This document shows positions 39,501 to 44,577 of a DNA stretch of 64,000 nt, one piece after another. A model generated the notes under the pieces. It was given only the letters and a program-made list of their open reading frames with translations, made no database searches and had not been told where the DNA came from. Every line of letters starts with the position of its first letter. The first letter of the stretch is position 1. The translations under genes were made by a program, and so were the position numbers. This DNA is from Xiphydria camelus (lineage: Eukaryota > Arthropoda > Insecta > Hymenoptera > Xiphydriidae), in NCBI GenBank assembly GCA_963678675.1, contig OY783199.1, forward strand, positions 5,773,501 through 5,837,500, in the 5' to 3' direction.

Positions 39501-41634
39501 ATGCGCGCCTTAATGATGGGGGAAGCGAAACCGAATCAGCGCCACGTCGTCAACCTACCATCGGATCGCGATTCGTCGAGTGCACCATCCATCCTTCCTT
39601 CAGGATCTTGGAGCCGCGTCGTTTCATGTGCTTGGCGCTTTGAACTATTCACATCAGCGGTATATTGTTACTGGGCGATGAGCTGCACCTGCGTTATCGC
39701 GTACGAGGTACCAAGTGTGACGGAGGGAGTGATGGAGAAGAAAAAAAGATAAAGTATCGCAAGTGTCGAGATACGACGTTGATTGAATAATTACCTCGAT
39801 GGTCTGGAATTTTGAAATTCGTCGGAAGATGCGTCGTCATGGCACGGAACGAGGTCCTACGGAAATATCATACGCCTAAAACGATTCTTAGTGCGCTTTC
39901 CTCGTGTTTCCTTGTGTTTATGCGATTAGAGGGGGGATGATGACAGGTTGGCTTATTGTCACTTCGCTGTAGACTCCCAGCATAGCTCGGTCGTTCGCAA
40001 GGGCCTCTTCGGTGTCCCGGAGCTCCCGAGGCGGTTTCTCGCGAGGGTCGCTCGTCTGGTGTTTCTCTGCTGGCCTTTTCGGTCTTTCGTCAACCGACGC
40101 TATGTAGCGGCGGCCATGATGGCGTTCGTGCCACGAGGGAACTCGATACGACAGACTTCGTAATCGTTGCATACTGCCTAAACACCGGCCTCGCCGCACT
40201 TCCATTTCACTTATTCGCACTGCTCCGTGAACACCACCATGCACTTTTTATCGCACTCACTCGCGAAAAACCCGACTAAAGTTCCGAATTTCGTAGGAGC
40301 GATCCGCCACACGTCCGCACTGCTCGACCACCGAACCTTTAAATTTAATTACGAACACGCGTTCCCTGCGTATTAAAATGATTGAGTTAACCCCCGTACT
40401 AAAATCTTGAAATTTGCGTAAAACTATGTTGGCGTGCCGCGGGAGCTGCGTGTTCCGCAGCGAATTCATTAATTCGTTAACAATTTTGTGAAGACAGTGA
40501 ATTTACCGATATTCATGGTCGGTAAATTTACGAAGTGTGCACGTCGAAAAGGCACCGTGACTGCACTGAGTGTAACCACTGTGTCTTTATCCTGTGAACC
40601 ACTCCGTGTGCTCACTGTGTAGCCACGGTGCTTTTAGTTTGTGTACGCCACGCGATCACGCCACGGTGAGACCACAGTGGTGCCACTACGTGGCAGCACT
40701 GCGTGCGGCTAGCGTGTGAATCCACGCTTTGCTGTCGGGGCTCCCGTGCTACATACCTCATTACCCTGCTAGTCCATTACCCTATGTTACATTCTCCTGT
40801 GTCGATCCAGTCATAGAACTTCCCAACGCGACCGCCTTATCTCGTGTTGGCGCCACACGTTGAGCACGTATTCTAGTAGAATGACCACTGATAAGTTCAA
40901 AAAAATAATAACAATTACGACAATCAAAGTGATACCAAAAAAATCACATCCGTATTCTCTACAAATAAGTTTGATACCGCATTGCTCTATCTTTAACCGT
41001 TCTTGAGTTATTTCCGAAATATGATTTTCTCGCAAGTGGTGCATGATTACTACAGTTTGTATATAAGGAGTCGACGTCGCTATGTTACTTGTGTAGTATG
41101 AAAGGAGAGACGTTTAGCACTCCCCTAGACAAGGATGGAACACAAATACAATGGTAAGGCACTGGTCGCCTTTGGCGGCCTCTTACCACATTTTTTTAAA
41201 AAAATGCTTTTTTGATATCTCGAAAGATTTCCGATAAGGAAAAGATTCCAAATTTATCGCATTCTTCTGCATGAAATAACTGCACGTGCGGCGTTCTTAT
41301 GGCAGTCTTCTTATTAAATGCTAGAATTGAGAATAAATCAAAGCTTCAGTTTGAACCATCTGGAAATACTAGAGAATTTTTTTATCTGCTCCAGAGTTTT
41401 CATATAATAATCTATATTTTATTTATCCTATGATAAAGTGATACGTGAACTATACGATAAATATTTATATTTTAATATGTGCGTTTATGTATCTCTTGCA
41501 ATGGATAGACTTGTATCTCTCTTTCACCGTCGTGGGAATCACTTATTTTTTTACACCTTCGCCAAACAGATCGACGCCCACACGCCTCCGCGTGGATCGC
41601 ATAAACTCGAGCATGTGTCGAGCTCCCTCCTCCT

Positions 41635-41681
<47 letters not shown>

Positions 41682-44577
41682 TCTCTCTCCCGGTTTCACA
41701 TATCGCTTCGCATGCCACCTTTCCGCCTTCATGCTTGCCTGGTTGTATCTTCAATTCATTTGCATATTTAGGATCCCCGACCAAAGATAAACTTCCGTCC
41801 CCTCTCCTTTCTCTTTCGGCCTCTACCTTCTCGACCCGGCTGAGCTCCCGATGTAAAATCTTCTCCGACTGACTAAAAACTGAATTAATGATCGCGAGGT
41901 TAGCGCGTCAGTGGGAGGGGTCCACGGCAGTTACACGCGAACCTTCTTCGGTAGAGGATCGCGTTTCCCTTGAATACCAAAGACGATCCAATCGATCGGT
42001 ACGCATTTCTTTCGTATCGCGATAACGATAGTATTGTCATTGTGGGCGCTGAACGATATGTTCCCTTTTGTATTATTATTATTTTTTACATAACTGTAGA
42101 TCTTTTTACCTCGCGTCATACCATAAATCACGATGTTGGCATAATTATGCAGCCACCGTCTTATAATGTGAGCGATATATTCTAACTTAGACCGTATTGT
42201 GGTATTTCAAATGGCTCTTGAAATGAATTCGTCAGAATATCGTTAGCTACATTTTCATCGTTTTTCATTTATTCATTCAAACCATCGACCTTATCAATCG
42301 GCGTATACATCCGATCAATTAAACTCTGAAAAAGTCGGCCAGGAGAATCGACCCTGCTCCACTGACGTCAGCAGGGACCATTTAATCGTCGGTCAGTTTT
42401 CCGACGATAATCTTCTCACCGGGTGGGCTTTAACTTTCTGCCTGCAGACGACCTAATAACGCCGGTCTACGTAGCACCAACGAGGTCGCCGACGACTTTT
42501 AGGCCGAAGGGCAATAAGGAAAGCTTTCGAGAGCGACCCACGTGCGACGACGAGGAGGATTGCGAGGAGGGCTCGGGCGATCCGGGCACCACTGAAGAAA
42601 TTATCGTCACATCGGCGACCGGTGGGTGTGAGGAATTTACATAAATTTTCAACGTAGGCGCGTAGTCTCCCACGCCACTGTGGTATTGATCCTTCCATAC
42701 CCTTTCCATCCTTTACTTCCCAGTGTTCGCTACCGCGTGGACGGCGCGAGTACTTCCGAAACATAAGCTCTTTCGAACTCGCGAAAATTCGACGCGCCTA
42801 TCGAAACTTTGCGAGCCGAGTTCGCAAGAAATAGCACTTAGCATCGACTCGCGTCTTTCGTGAGTCAACCGTCCAATTAAGCGAGTTCTTGGCTCGTAAA
42901 ATTGGAAATATCAACTCGAGCTTTCGTGCTTTAACTCGAGAAAATGTATTTATTAGTAGTCGCAAGAAGGGAATGATTTTCACAGACATTATCGCTTGAA
43001 GAAATTCATTTATTTTGGAATTTTATAATTTTCTCCTTGTCGTATCTTCCTCGTCACACGATTCAAAGGCATTGTTACGGAAACGTGTACACGGCTGTTC
43101 CACGCGGTCTGAATTTCCCTCTATTTCTCCCACGCGCCTTCTCCGCGCGAGCCTCGGCGTCCAATGGCTGACTTTGCCGCTTCGAAAACAGGGGCTGCGC
43201 TCGCCCCTCGCGATCCCGTCGCGTATTCCTTCCGGTCGAGTGTCGCCGTACGCGCGATGCTCTTCGGATAGAATTTTGGTGCCGATCCGCTCTCAAGGTA
43301 TGTAGGACCACCATTGAGCCAGGACGAACTCTCTTGCAATTTCCTCGACAACCTTCTGCCACCGAAGACACGCGCGTTCGGCGGCCCGATAATTTGCAAA
43401 TCCAAACGGCAGACCCTCGGGAGAGTCCGGTCTTTGAATAGAGTCCTGGGGACTTCAGTGTTTGTGCGACGAGGGGGACACCTCAAATTTCAACCAGATG
43501 TTACACCCCTGAGGTGTCCACGAAACACTTCGATATCGTGCGTGCAAGCCAGTCTCGTTACGCCGCTGCCTACGCACGCGTAAATATAGTCGAGTCTCAC
43601 CTACCCCGCCGCAATTACGAGTGATTATACCCCGACGACGACCGTCCTTCGTGTCATTATAGATTCGAGCTCGGTGACGCACACGACTCAACAACGCGGA
43701 AGCTCGACCAGCCATATCACAACGCAAACCTCGTCGAGATCCACCACTTCGCAAAGCGTCACCACCCTCACGCCTCACAATGTCTCCAACGTCAGCAGCG
43801 AGTCTAGCCATGACAGGTGAGTCTACTCCGTCTGTACACCACGCGCTATACGCGTATGTCACCTGAGATCTAACTGAAGAAAAAATAACATCCATTCGCT
43901 GAATTTTCATTTCGTTTACGCGCCAACTGAACAAAAATCTTCCCCTTGCCAATAAAGGCTTTTTTTTTATCAATGTGATGTGACGGAGAGTGTGTGACTC
44001 GATTCTTCCACCCCGTCTTTCCGATATCCAGAGTCAGTCGTTCACAGAGTTTAATTAGAGAAGCAGGCAGAGCACCGATTAACATTTTCTCAATCCTCAC
44101 GAGACTCTTTCTTTTTTTTTTCACTGTCCGCGCAGCAACACCGTGACGCATCGGGGAAGCAGCGGCAGCACAACTGAGACGACCACGACGGAGACGACCA
44201 CGACGGAAATGACAGAACCGCCGAGCAAGTCTCAACCGCCGGTGTATCCGCCGCTGTCGGCTCCTCCGAAGAACAACAACAACAACAAGAGGATAAACTC
44301 GGAGGCGGCGGAGAACGCCGCGCTGATAATCGGCATCATCGCCGGCGCTCTCATAGCGATAGTTCTAATTATACTCATAATACTAAAGTTCAAGAACCGT
44401 CCGGAAGCGAGCTACAAGGTCGACGAGAGCAAGAACTTCTATCAGGATCCGAACGCCGCGCTTCTGGGCGCCGCCGGTTCCGGTCAGCCGTACAACGGCG
44501 CTCTGAAGAGCAGCGCGAACGGCAGTAAAAACGGGAAGAAGCGCGAACTCAAGGACATTAAGGAGTGGTATGTTTAA
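259..44577 (+). CDS. Nrx-1: Neurexin-1, C-terminal 790 residues (ten exons, 5' part outside window)
   Basis: Presynaptic adhesion receptor that binds neuroligins and other postsynaptic partners through its LNS domains and scaffolds through a C-terminal PDZ ligand. Joined exons: 259-565, 2326-2617, 5156-5449, 5879-6057, 8330-8501, 35283-35524, 35615-35732, 42448-42621, 43663-43816, 44136-44577. All junctions are AG/GT, phases agree throughout, and the join is open to a TAA at 44575-44577. Visible order: end of LNS4 (about residues 1-60), LNS5 (60-250), EGF3 (265-298), LNS6 (299-495), acidic and Ser/Thr-rich stalk (496-704), transmembrane helix (705-727), 63-residue cytoplasmic tail with the juxtamembrane [11 protein letters not shown] block and terminal KEWYV. 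This order matches alpha-neurexin, so at least LNS1-LNS3 and EGF1-2 lie upstream of the window. The product is very secure; exact edges of the first exon and use of alternative exons are less so. Confidence 0.96.
566..2325 (+). other. Nrx-1: Neurexin intron, 1.76 kb
   Basis: Holds a palindromic element at 748-906. Apart from that it holds no open frame or RNA that I can support; the GC-rich stretch 1850-2320 gives only chance ORFs. Confidence 0.7.
748..906. mobile_element. Palindromic MITE-like element
   Basis: CTCTTAATCTGAATCAGT at about 755-772 is repeated inverted as ACTGATTCAGATTAAGAG ending at 902. The inner part also pairs (TCACTGGATTTCAGTGA near 842 against TGAAATCCAGTGAAT near 806). 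No coding capacity. The inverted repeat is seen directly; calling it a mobile element is inference. Confidence 0.65.
2326..2617 (+). CDS. Nrx-1: Neurexin exon: LNS5 core
   Basis: Follows a CCCCTTTCCAG acceptor and encodes [20 protein letters not shown], then [12 protein letters not shown] and ILYIG, all classic LNS strands. It continues the previous exon in phase 0 and ends in phase 1 before GTGAGT. Corresponds to residues 103-199 of the visible protein. Confidence 0.96.
4150..4641. mobile_element. Composite CACTGAG-family element (TA-flanked, nested)
   Basis: Outer ends CACGGAGAAAAAG at 4150 and CTTTTCTCCGTG ending at 4641 are inverted and each is flanked by TA. Inside, AATTATTTTTCTCCGAG near 4367-4383 also pairs with the left end, a second CACTGAGAAAAAT start occurs at 4181, and a separate inverted repeat spans about 4384-4604 (CAGGGCACCGCGAGGTG against CACCTCGAGGAGCCCTG). 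It reads as nested or repeatedly rearranged non-coding elements. Confidence 0.65.
4773..5040. mobile_element. Palindromic MITE-like element
   Basis: Arms of about 45 bp: GTACACGAGAAAAAGGGGCT at about 4784 pairs with AGCCCCTTTTACCCGCGTG near 5008-5027, continuing into AATGTCGATGAG/CTCATCGACATT and outward into AATTGA/TCAATT. No coding capacity. The element ends about 115 bp before a neurexin exon. Confidence 0.7.
5156..5449 (+). CDS. Nrx-1: Neurexin exon: end of LNS5 and EGF3
   Basis: Encodes [20 protein letters not shown], the closing strands and cysteine of LNS5, then a six-cysteine EGF repeat (CTHDLC, GTC, YTCDC, GITC), matching the single EGF between LNS5 and LNS6 in neurexins. Phase 1 in and phase 1 out, with acceptor TACAG and donor GTGAGA. 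A symmetric 1-1 exon can be skipped without a frameshift, but skipping would remove EGF3. Confidence 0.96.
5450..5878 (+). other. Nrx-1: Neurexin intron, 429 bp
   Basis: Almost half of the intron is one CACTGAG-family element (5619-5796). The rest is unremarkable, ending in a CT-rich tract and acceptor at 5877-5878. Confidence 0.75.
5619..5796. mobile_element. CACTGAG-family element
   Basis: Starts CACTGGGAGAAAAATG after TA and ends CATTTTTGTCTTAGTG. Inner arms pair (AAATCGGCG against CGCCGATTT). It shares internal motifs TTAGTCCAAGTAACTTG and AATCCCCCAC with the element at 29470-29786 (there partly inverted), so these two are true relatives. Confidence 0.7.
5879..6057 (+). CDS. Nrx-1: Neurexin exon: start of LNS6
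   Basis: Encodes [20 protein letters not shown], then [20 protein letters not shown] and DYLEIEI. This matches the opening strands of LNS6, the domain that alone forms the ectodomain of vertebrate beta-neurexin and binds neuroligin. Phase 1 in and phase 0 out, donor GTAAGT. Confidence 0.96.
7531..7791. mobile_element. Near-perfect 261 bp palindrome (MITE-like)
   Basis: Arms of about 120 bp are almost identical on opposite strands: GACCATTTGCTGCCAGATTA near 7625 is matched by TAATCTGGCAGCAAATGGTC near 7678, extending outward to CGCACGTTTGCTGCAATAGT and its complement. The turn is ATCATAGAATTTTCATGATA. Non-coding; a recently inserted or gene-converted MITE is the simplest reading. Confidence 0.8.
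8046..8224. mobile_element. Palindromic element upstream of an LNS6 exon
   Basis: ACAGCTTCGACAATATCGT near 8080-8098 is inverted as ACGATATTGTCGAAGCTGT near 8171-8189, with the pairing continuing outward at lower identity to GTAACGATTACC and GGTGATCGTTAT. It ends 106 bp before the exon start at 8330. Confidence 0.75.
8330..8501 (+). CDS. Nrx-1: Neurexin exon: central LNS6
   Basis: Encodes [20 protein letters not shown], then [20 protein letters not shown], among the best-conserved neurexin sequence. NST in this stretch is a potential N-glycosylation site also seen in vertebrate LNS6. It ends in phase 1 after NHPY, which is where vertebrate genes interrupt LNS6 for alternative splice site 4. 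Confidence 0.97.
9244..9280. repeat. GAGGAG/GAAGAG purine tract
   Basis: Low-complexity purine run made of GAG and GAA triplets on the plus strand. Confidence 0.9.
10918..11140. mobile_element. CACTGAG-family palindromic element
   Basis: TA-flanked at both ends. It begins CACTGAGAAAAAAATT and ends TTTTTGTCTCAGTG. Arms pair over about 90 bp, including GGATAGTCCCAAGAGCGTAT against ATACGCTCTTGGGACTATCC. The TA flanks suggest a Tc1/mariner-type MITE; no ORF. Confidence 0.8.
13116..13141. other. Perfect 10 bp GC-rich hairpin
   Basis: CGAGTGCACG, a 6-base loop, then CGTGCACTCG. It lies in a GC-rich patch with no adjoining T-run. Function unknown. Confidence 0.6.
15283..15298. repeat. (CG)8 dinucleotide run
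   Basis: Eight consecutive CG dinucleotides, a possible Z-DNA-forming run, unusual in otherwise AT-biased intron DNA. Confidence 0.9.
15560..16080. repeat. Two tandem copies of a ~300 bp dispersed repeat
   Basis: The sequence starting TTCTCAATTTATCCGTGA near 15576 recurs as TTCTCAATAAATCGGCGA near 15878, and both are followed by GTGAAAAAAT, a GATC-containing segment and AAATCTCTG. Within the first copy CCAGAGATTTCGATTTTT (15650) and its inverse (ending 15712) form a hairpin. Related copies occur at 24300-24620. Confidence 0.65.
19726..20025. mobile_element. CACTGAG-family element (divergent ends)
   Basis: TA-flanked on both sides. Ends CGCATTGAGAGAAATAATTG and CAATTATTTCTCTCGGTG are inverted repeats. 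The interior is AT-rich and pairs only weakly. Non-coding. Confidence 0.65.
21518..21606. mobile_element. TTAA-flanked MITE (piggyBac-like target site)
   Basis: CACTTTTACTACT and AGTAGTAAAAGTG are perfect terminal inverted repeats, directly flanked by TTAA on each side (21514-21517 and 21607-21610). TTAA duplication is characteristic of piggyBac transposition; family membership is inferred. Confidence 0.7.
22611..22679. repeat. Dispersed repeat, copy 1
   Basis: CTGGTAGAAAGTCTTCGATT onward to CACGCCTCCCGACAAATT is about 80% identical by eye to 23298-23365 in the same orientation. Confidence 0.65.
23298..23365. repeat. Dispersed repeat, copy 2
   Basis: CTGATAGAAAATCTTCGACT to CACGCCTCCCAATAAATT is the second copy of the segment at 22611-22679, about 685 bp downstream. 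Confidence 0.65.
24300..24620. repeat. Further copies of the ~300 bp dispersed repeat
   Basis: Shares TTATTAGATCGATATCTCA (compare TTATTAGATTGACATCTCA near 15774) and CCTCAATAAATCGGTGATTT (compare 15882) with 15560-16080. Two partial monomers. Confidence 0.6.
26360..27300. other. GC/CpG-rich block inside the giant intron
   Basis: Visibly richer in G+C and CpG than its surroundings. It contains a 13 bp unit repeated three times at 26831-26869. Open frames are long on both strands because the GC bias removes stops; none has a recognisable domain. Could be a regulatory island or an internal promoter, but I see no direct evidence for either. Confidence 0.45.
26831..26869 (+). repeat. Three copies of GGTGGTGGCGGTT (13 bp)
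   Basis: GGTGGTGGCGGTT at 26831-26843 and 26844-26856, then GGTGGTGGCGGCG at 26857-26869. Twelve GG steps on one strand could support a two-tetrad G-quadruplex. Confidence 0.9.
29470..29786. mobile_element. CACTGAG-family element with internal tandem duplication
   Basis: TA-flanked; begins CACTGAGAGAAAAAT and ends ACTTTTTCGCTCAGTG. Inside, a ~69 bp block starting TTACTTGGACTAATAATTGA occurs twice (about 29515-29583 and 29631-29699), a repeat period of 116 bp. Relative of the element at 5619-5796. Confidence 0.75.
35283..35524 (+). CDS. Nrx-1: Neurexin exon: end of LNS6
   Basis: Encodes [17 protein letters not shown], then [20 protein letters not shown], corresponding to the vertebrate strands directly after splice site 4 and the end of LNS6. 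It restores phase 1 to phase 0. The last residues [12 protein letters not shown] begin the stalk. Confidence 0.96.
35615..35732 (+). CDS. Nrx-1: Neurexin exon: acidic stalk segment
   Basis: Encodes [20 protein letters not shown], then [10 protein letters not shown]. The acidic run with a cysteine pair resembles the short acidic cysteine loop after LNS6 in vertebrate neurexins. Separated from the previous exon by a 90 bp intron. Phase 0 in and phase 1 out. Confidence 0.92.
35981..36063. mobile_element. TTAA-flanked 83 bp MITE (piggyBac-like)
   Basis: CCCTCCATTGGTCGCGTT and AACGCGACCAATGAAGGG are inverted ends with a few mismatches, directly flanked by TTAA at 35977-35980 and 36064-36067. Ends starting CCC plus TTAA flanks fit piggyBac-derived MITEs. 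Confidence 0.75.
36079..36570. mobile_element. 490 bp palindromic element
   Basis: Ends GAGGAGCAGCCTTTCTAAGT and ACTTAGAAAGTCTGCTCCTC, each next to AGTT. The central arms are nearly perfect: AAGCTTCTCCTGGCTTAGTT (from about 36271) against AACTAAGCCAGGAGAAGCT near 36361, turning at TACCCAGGTAAAGTC. The region between the outer ends and the core pairs less well. No ORF of note. Confidence 0.75.
36627..36840. repeat. Array of CACNGTG-like palindromes (left copy)
   Basis: Short palindromic units such as CACCGTG, CACTGGGGTG, CACCGTG, CACGCAGTG and CACTGTG recur every 10-20 bp. The left edge reads CCCAGATAGCAAAGTGG. A segment CACCGTGACTGCAC is shared with the array at 40551-40744. Confidence 0.6.
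37357..37501. mobile_element. TA-flanked 145 bp palindrome
   Basis: CCTTACTTTGAAAACCTCGT at the left is matched inverted by ACGAGGTTTTCAAAGTAAGG at the right, with TA on both sides (37355-37356 and 37502-37503). The inner arms continue through AATGCCATTTATAGCTTACT. Tc1/mariner-type MITE by target site. Confidence 0.8.
37834..38673. mobile_element. 840 bp foldback element with repeated GTTAAC-like motifs
   Basis: Ends CAGGGGTGCTATTCTTGACG and CGTCGAGAATAGCTCCCCTG. The two arms (roughly 37834-38283 and 38280-38673) are inverted copies along most of their length and meet at a tip AATTGCCCCGCAGGGGCAATT near 38270-38290. Both arms carry about a dozen copies in total of CGTTAACGAA, CGTCAACGAA or CGTTGACGAA. 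The tip looks like one element end abutting another, so it may be two head-to-head copies. It lies immediately next to the PKD pseudogene. Confidence 0.8.
38697..39856 (-). pseudogene. PKD: Protein kinase D fragment (PH domain and kinase N-lobe), disabled
   Basis: Five exon-like blocks on the minus strand, with GT-AG introns between them, match protein kinase D: 39856-39795 (ends KIPDHR), 39644-39559 ([27 protein letters not shown]), 39492-39360 ([25 protein letters not shown]), 39281-39099 ([33 protein letters not shown]) and 39022-38697 ([13 protein letters not shown], then [34 protein letters not shown] and [13 protein letters not shown]). Phases agree across all junctions. The last block has in-frame TAG at 39017-39015 and TAA at 38927-38925, the second replacing the Gln of the Gly-rich loop. 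Homology stops after GDMREM, 23 bp short of the foldback, so the C-lobe and catalytic loop are absent. Retained introns mean a genomic duplication, not a retrocopy. The intact parent must lie elsewhere. Confidence 0.9.
40551..40744. repeat. Array of CACNGTG-like palindromes (right copy)
   Basis: CACCGTG, CACTGAGTG, CACTGTG, CACTCCGTG, CACGGTG, CACGGTG, CACAGTG and CACTACGTG recur every 10-25 bp. The right edge, read on the minus strand, is CCCCGACAGCAAAGCGTGG, closely matching the left edge of the array at 36627, so the two arrays face each other. Confidence 0.6.
41641..41676. repeat. (TC)18 microsatellite
   Basis: Uninterrupted TC dinucleotides continuing into CACTCCTCTCTCTC. Confidence 0.95.
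42448..42621 (+). CDS. Nrx-1: Neurexin exon: stalk segment with acidic cysteine loop
   Basis: Encodes [20 protein letters not shown], then [20 protein letters not shown]. It repeats the C-acidic-C theme of exon 35615-35732. Phase 1 on both sides, so it can be included or skipped in frame. The CPSDDEDIDPC block of vertebrate neurexin occupies the same place. Confidence 0.92.
42622..43662 (+). other. Nrx-1: Neurexin intron, 1.04 kb
   Basis: No repeat or coding signal recognised. Short ORFs on both strands appear to be chance. Confidence 0.65.
43663..43816 (+). CDS. Nrx-1: Neurexin exon: Ser/Thr-rich stalk
   Basis: Encodes [20 protein letters not shown], then [20 protein letters not shown]. 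Over 40% Ser/Thr, typical of the O-glycosylated neurexin stalk, with NVS as a possible N-glycosylation site. Phase 1 in and phase 2 out; donor GTGAGT. Only domain composition and consistent phase support it, but both fit well. Confidence 0.88.
43817..44135 (+). other. Nrx-1: Neurexin intron, 319 bp
   Basis: Ends in a strong polypyrimidine tract (CTTTCTTTTTTTTTTCACTG) and the acceptor at 44134-44135. Nothing else seen. Confidence 0.75.
44136..44577 (+). CDS. Nrx-1: Neurexin terminal exon: stalk end, transmembrane helix, PDZ ligand
   Basis: Thr-rich stalk with [13 protein letters not shown], Pro-rich VYPPLSAPP, five Asn in a row, then the helix [20 protein letters not shown] continuing to IILKF. 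The cytoplasmic part starts [16 protein letters not shown], equivalent to the vertebrate juxtamembrane region that binds protein 4.1-type FERM proteins, and ends KEWYV, a class II PDZ ligand for CASK, Mint and related scaffolds. Stop TAA at 44575-44577. Confidence 0.97.

Larger units (their letters stand above)
35733..42447 (+). other. Nrx-1: Neurexin intron, 6.7 kb, rich in palindromes and holding a PKD pseudogene
   Basis: In order: a TTAA-flanked MITE (35981-36063), a 490 bp palindrome (36079-36570), a CACNGTG array (36627-36840), a TA-flanked palindrome (37357-37501), a foldback (37834-38673), a minus-strand PKD pseudogene (38697-39856), a second CACNGTG array (40551-40744) and a TC microsatellite (41641-41676). 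About 40750-42440 otherwise shows nothing recognisable. Confidence 0.8.

Noticed and set aside
41438..41872. ORF rich in Ser-Leu repeats
   Set aside because: Produced by the TC microsatellite at 41641-41676.
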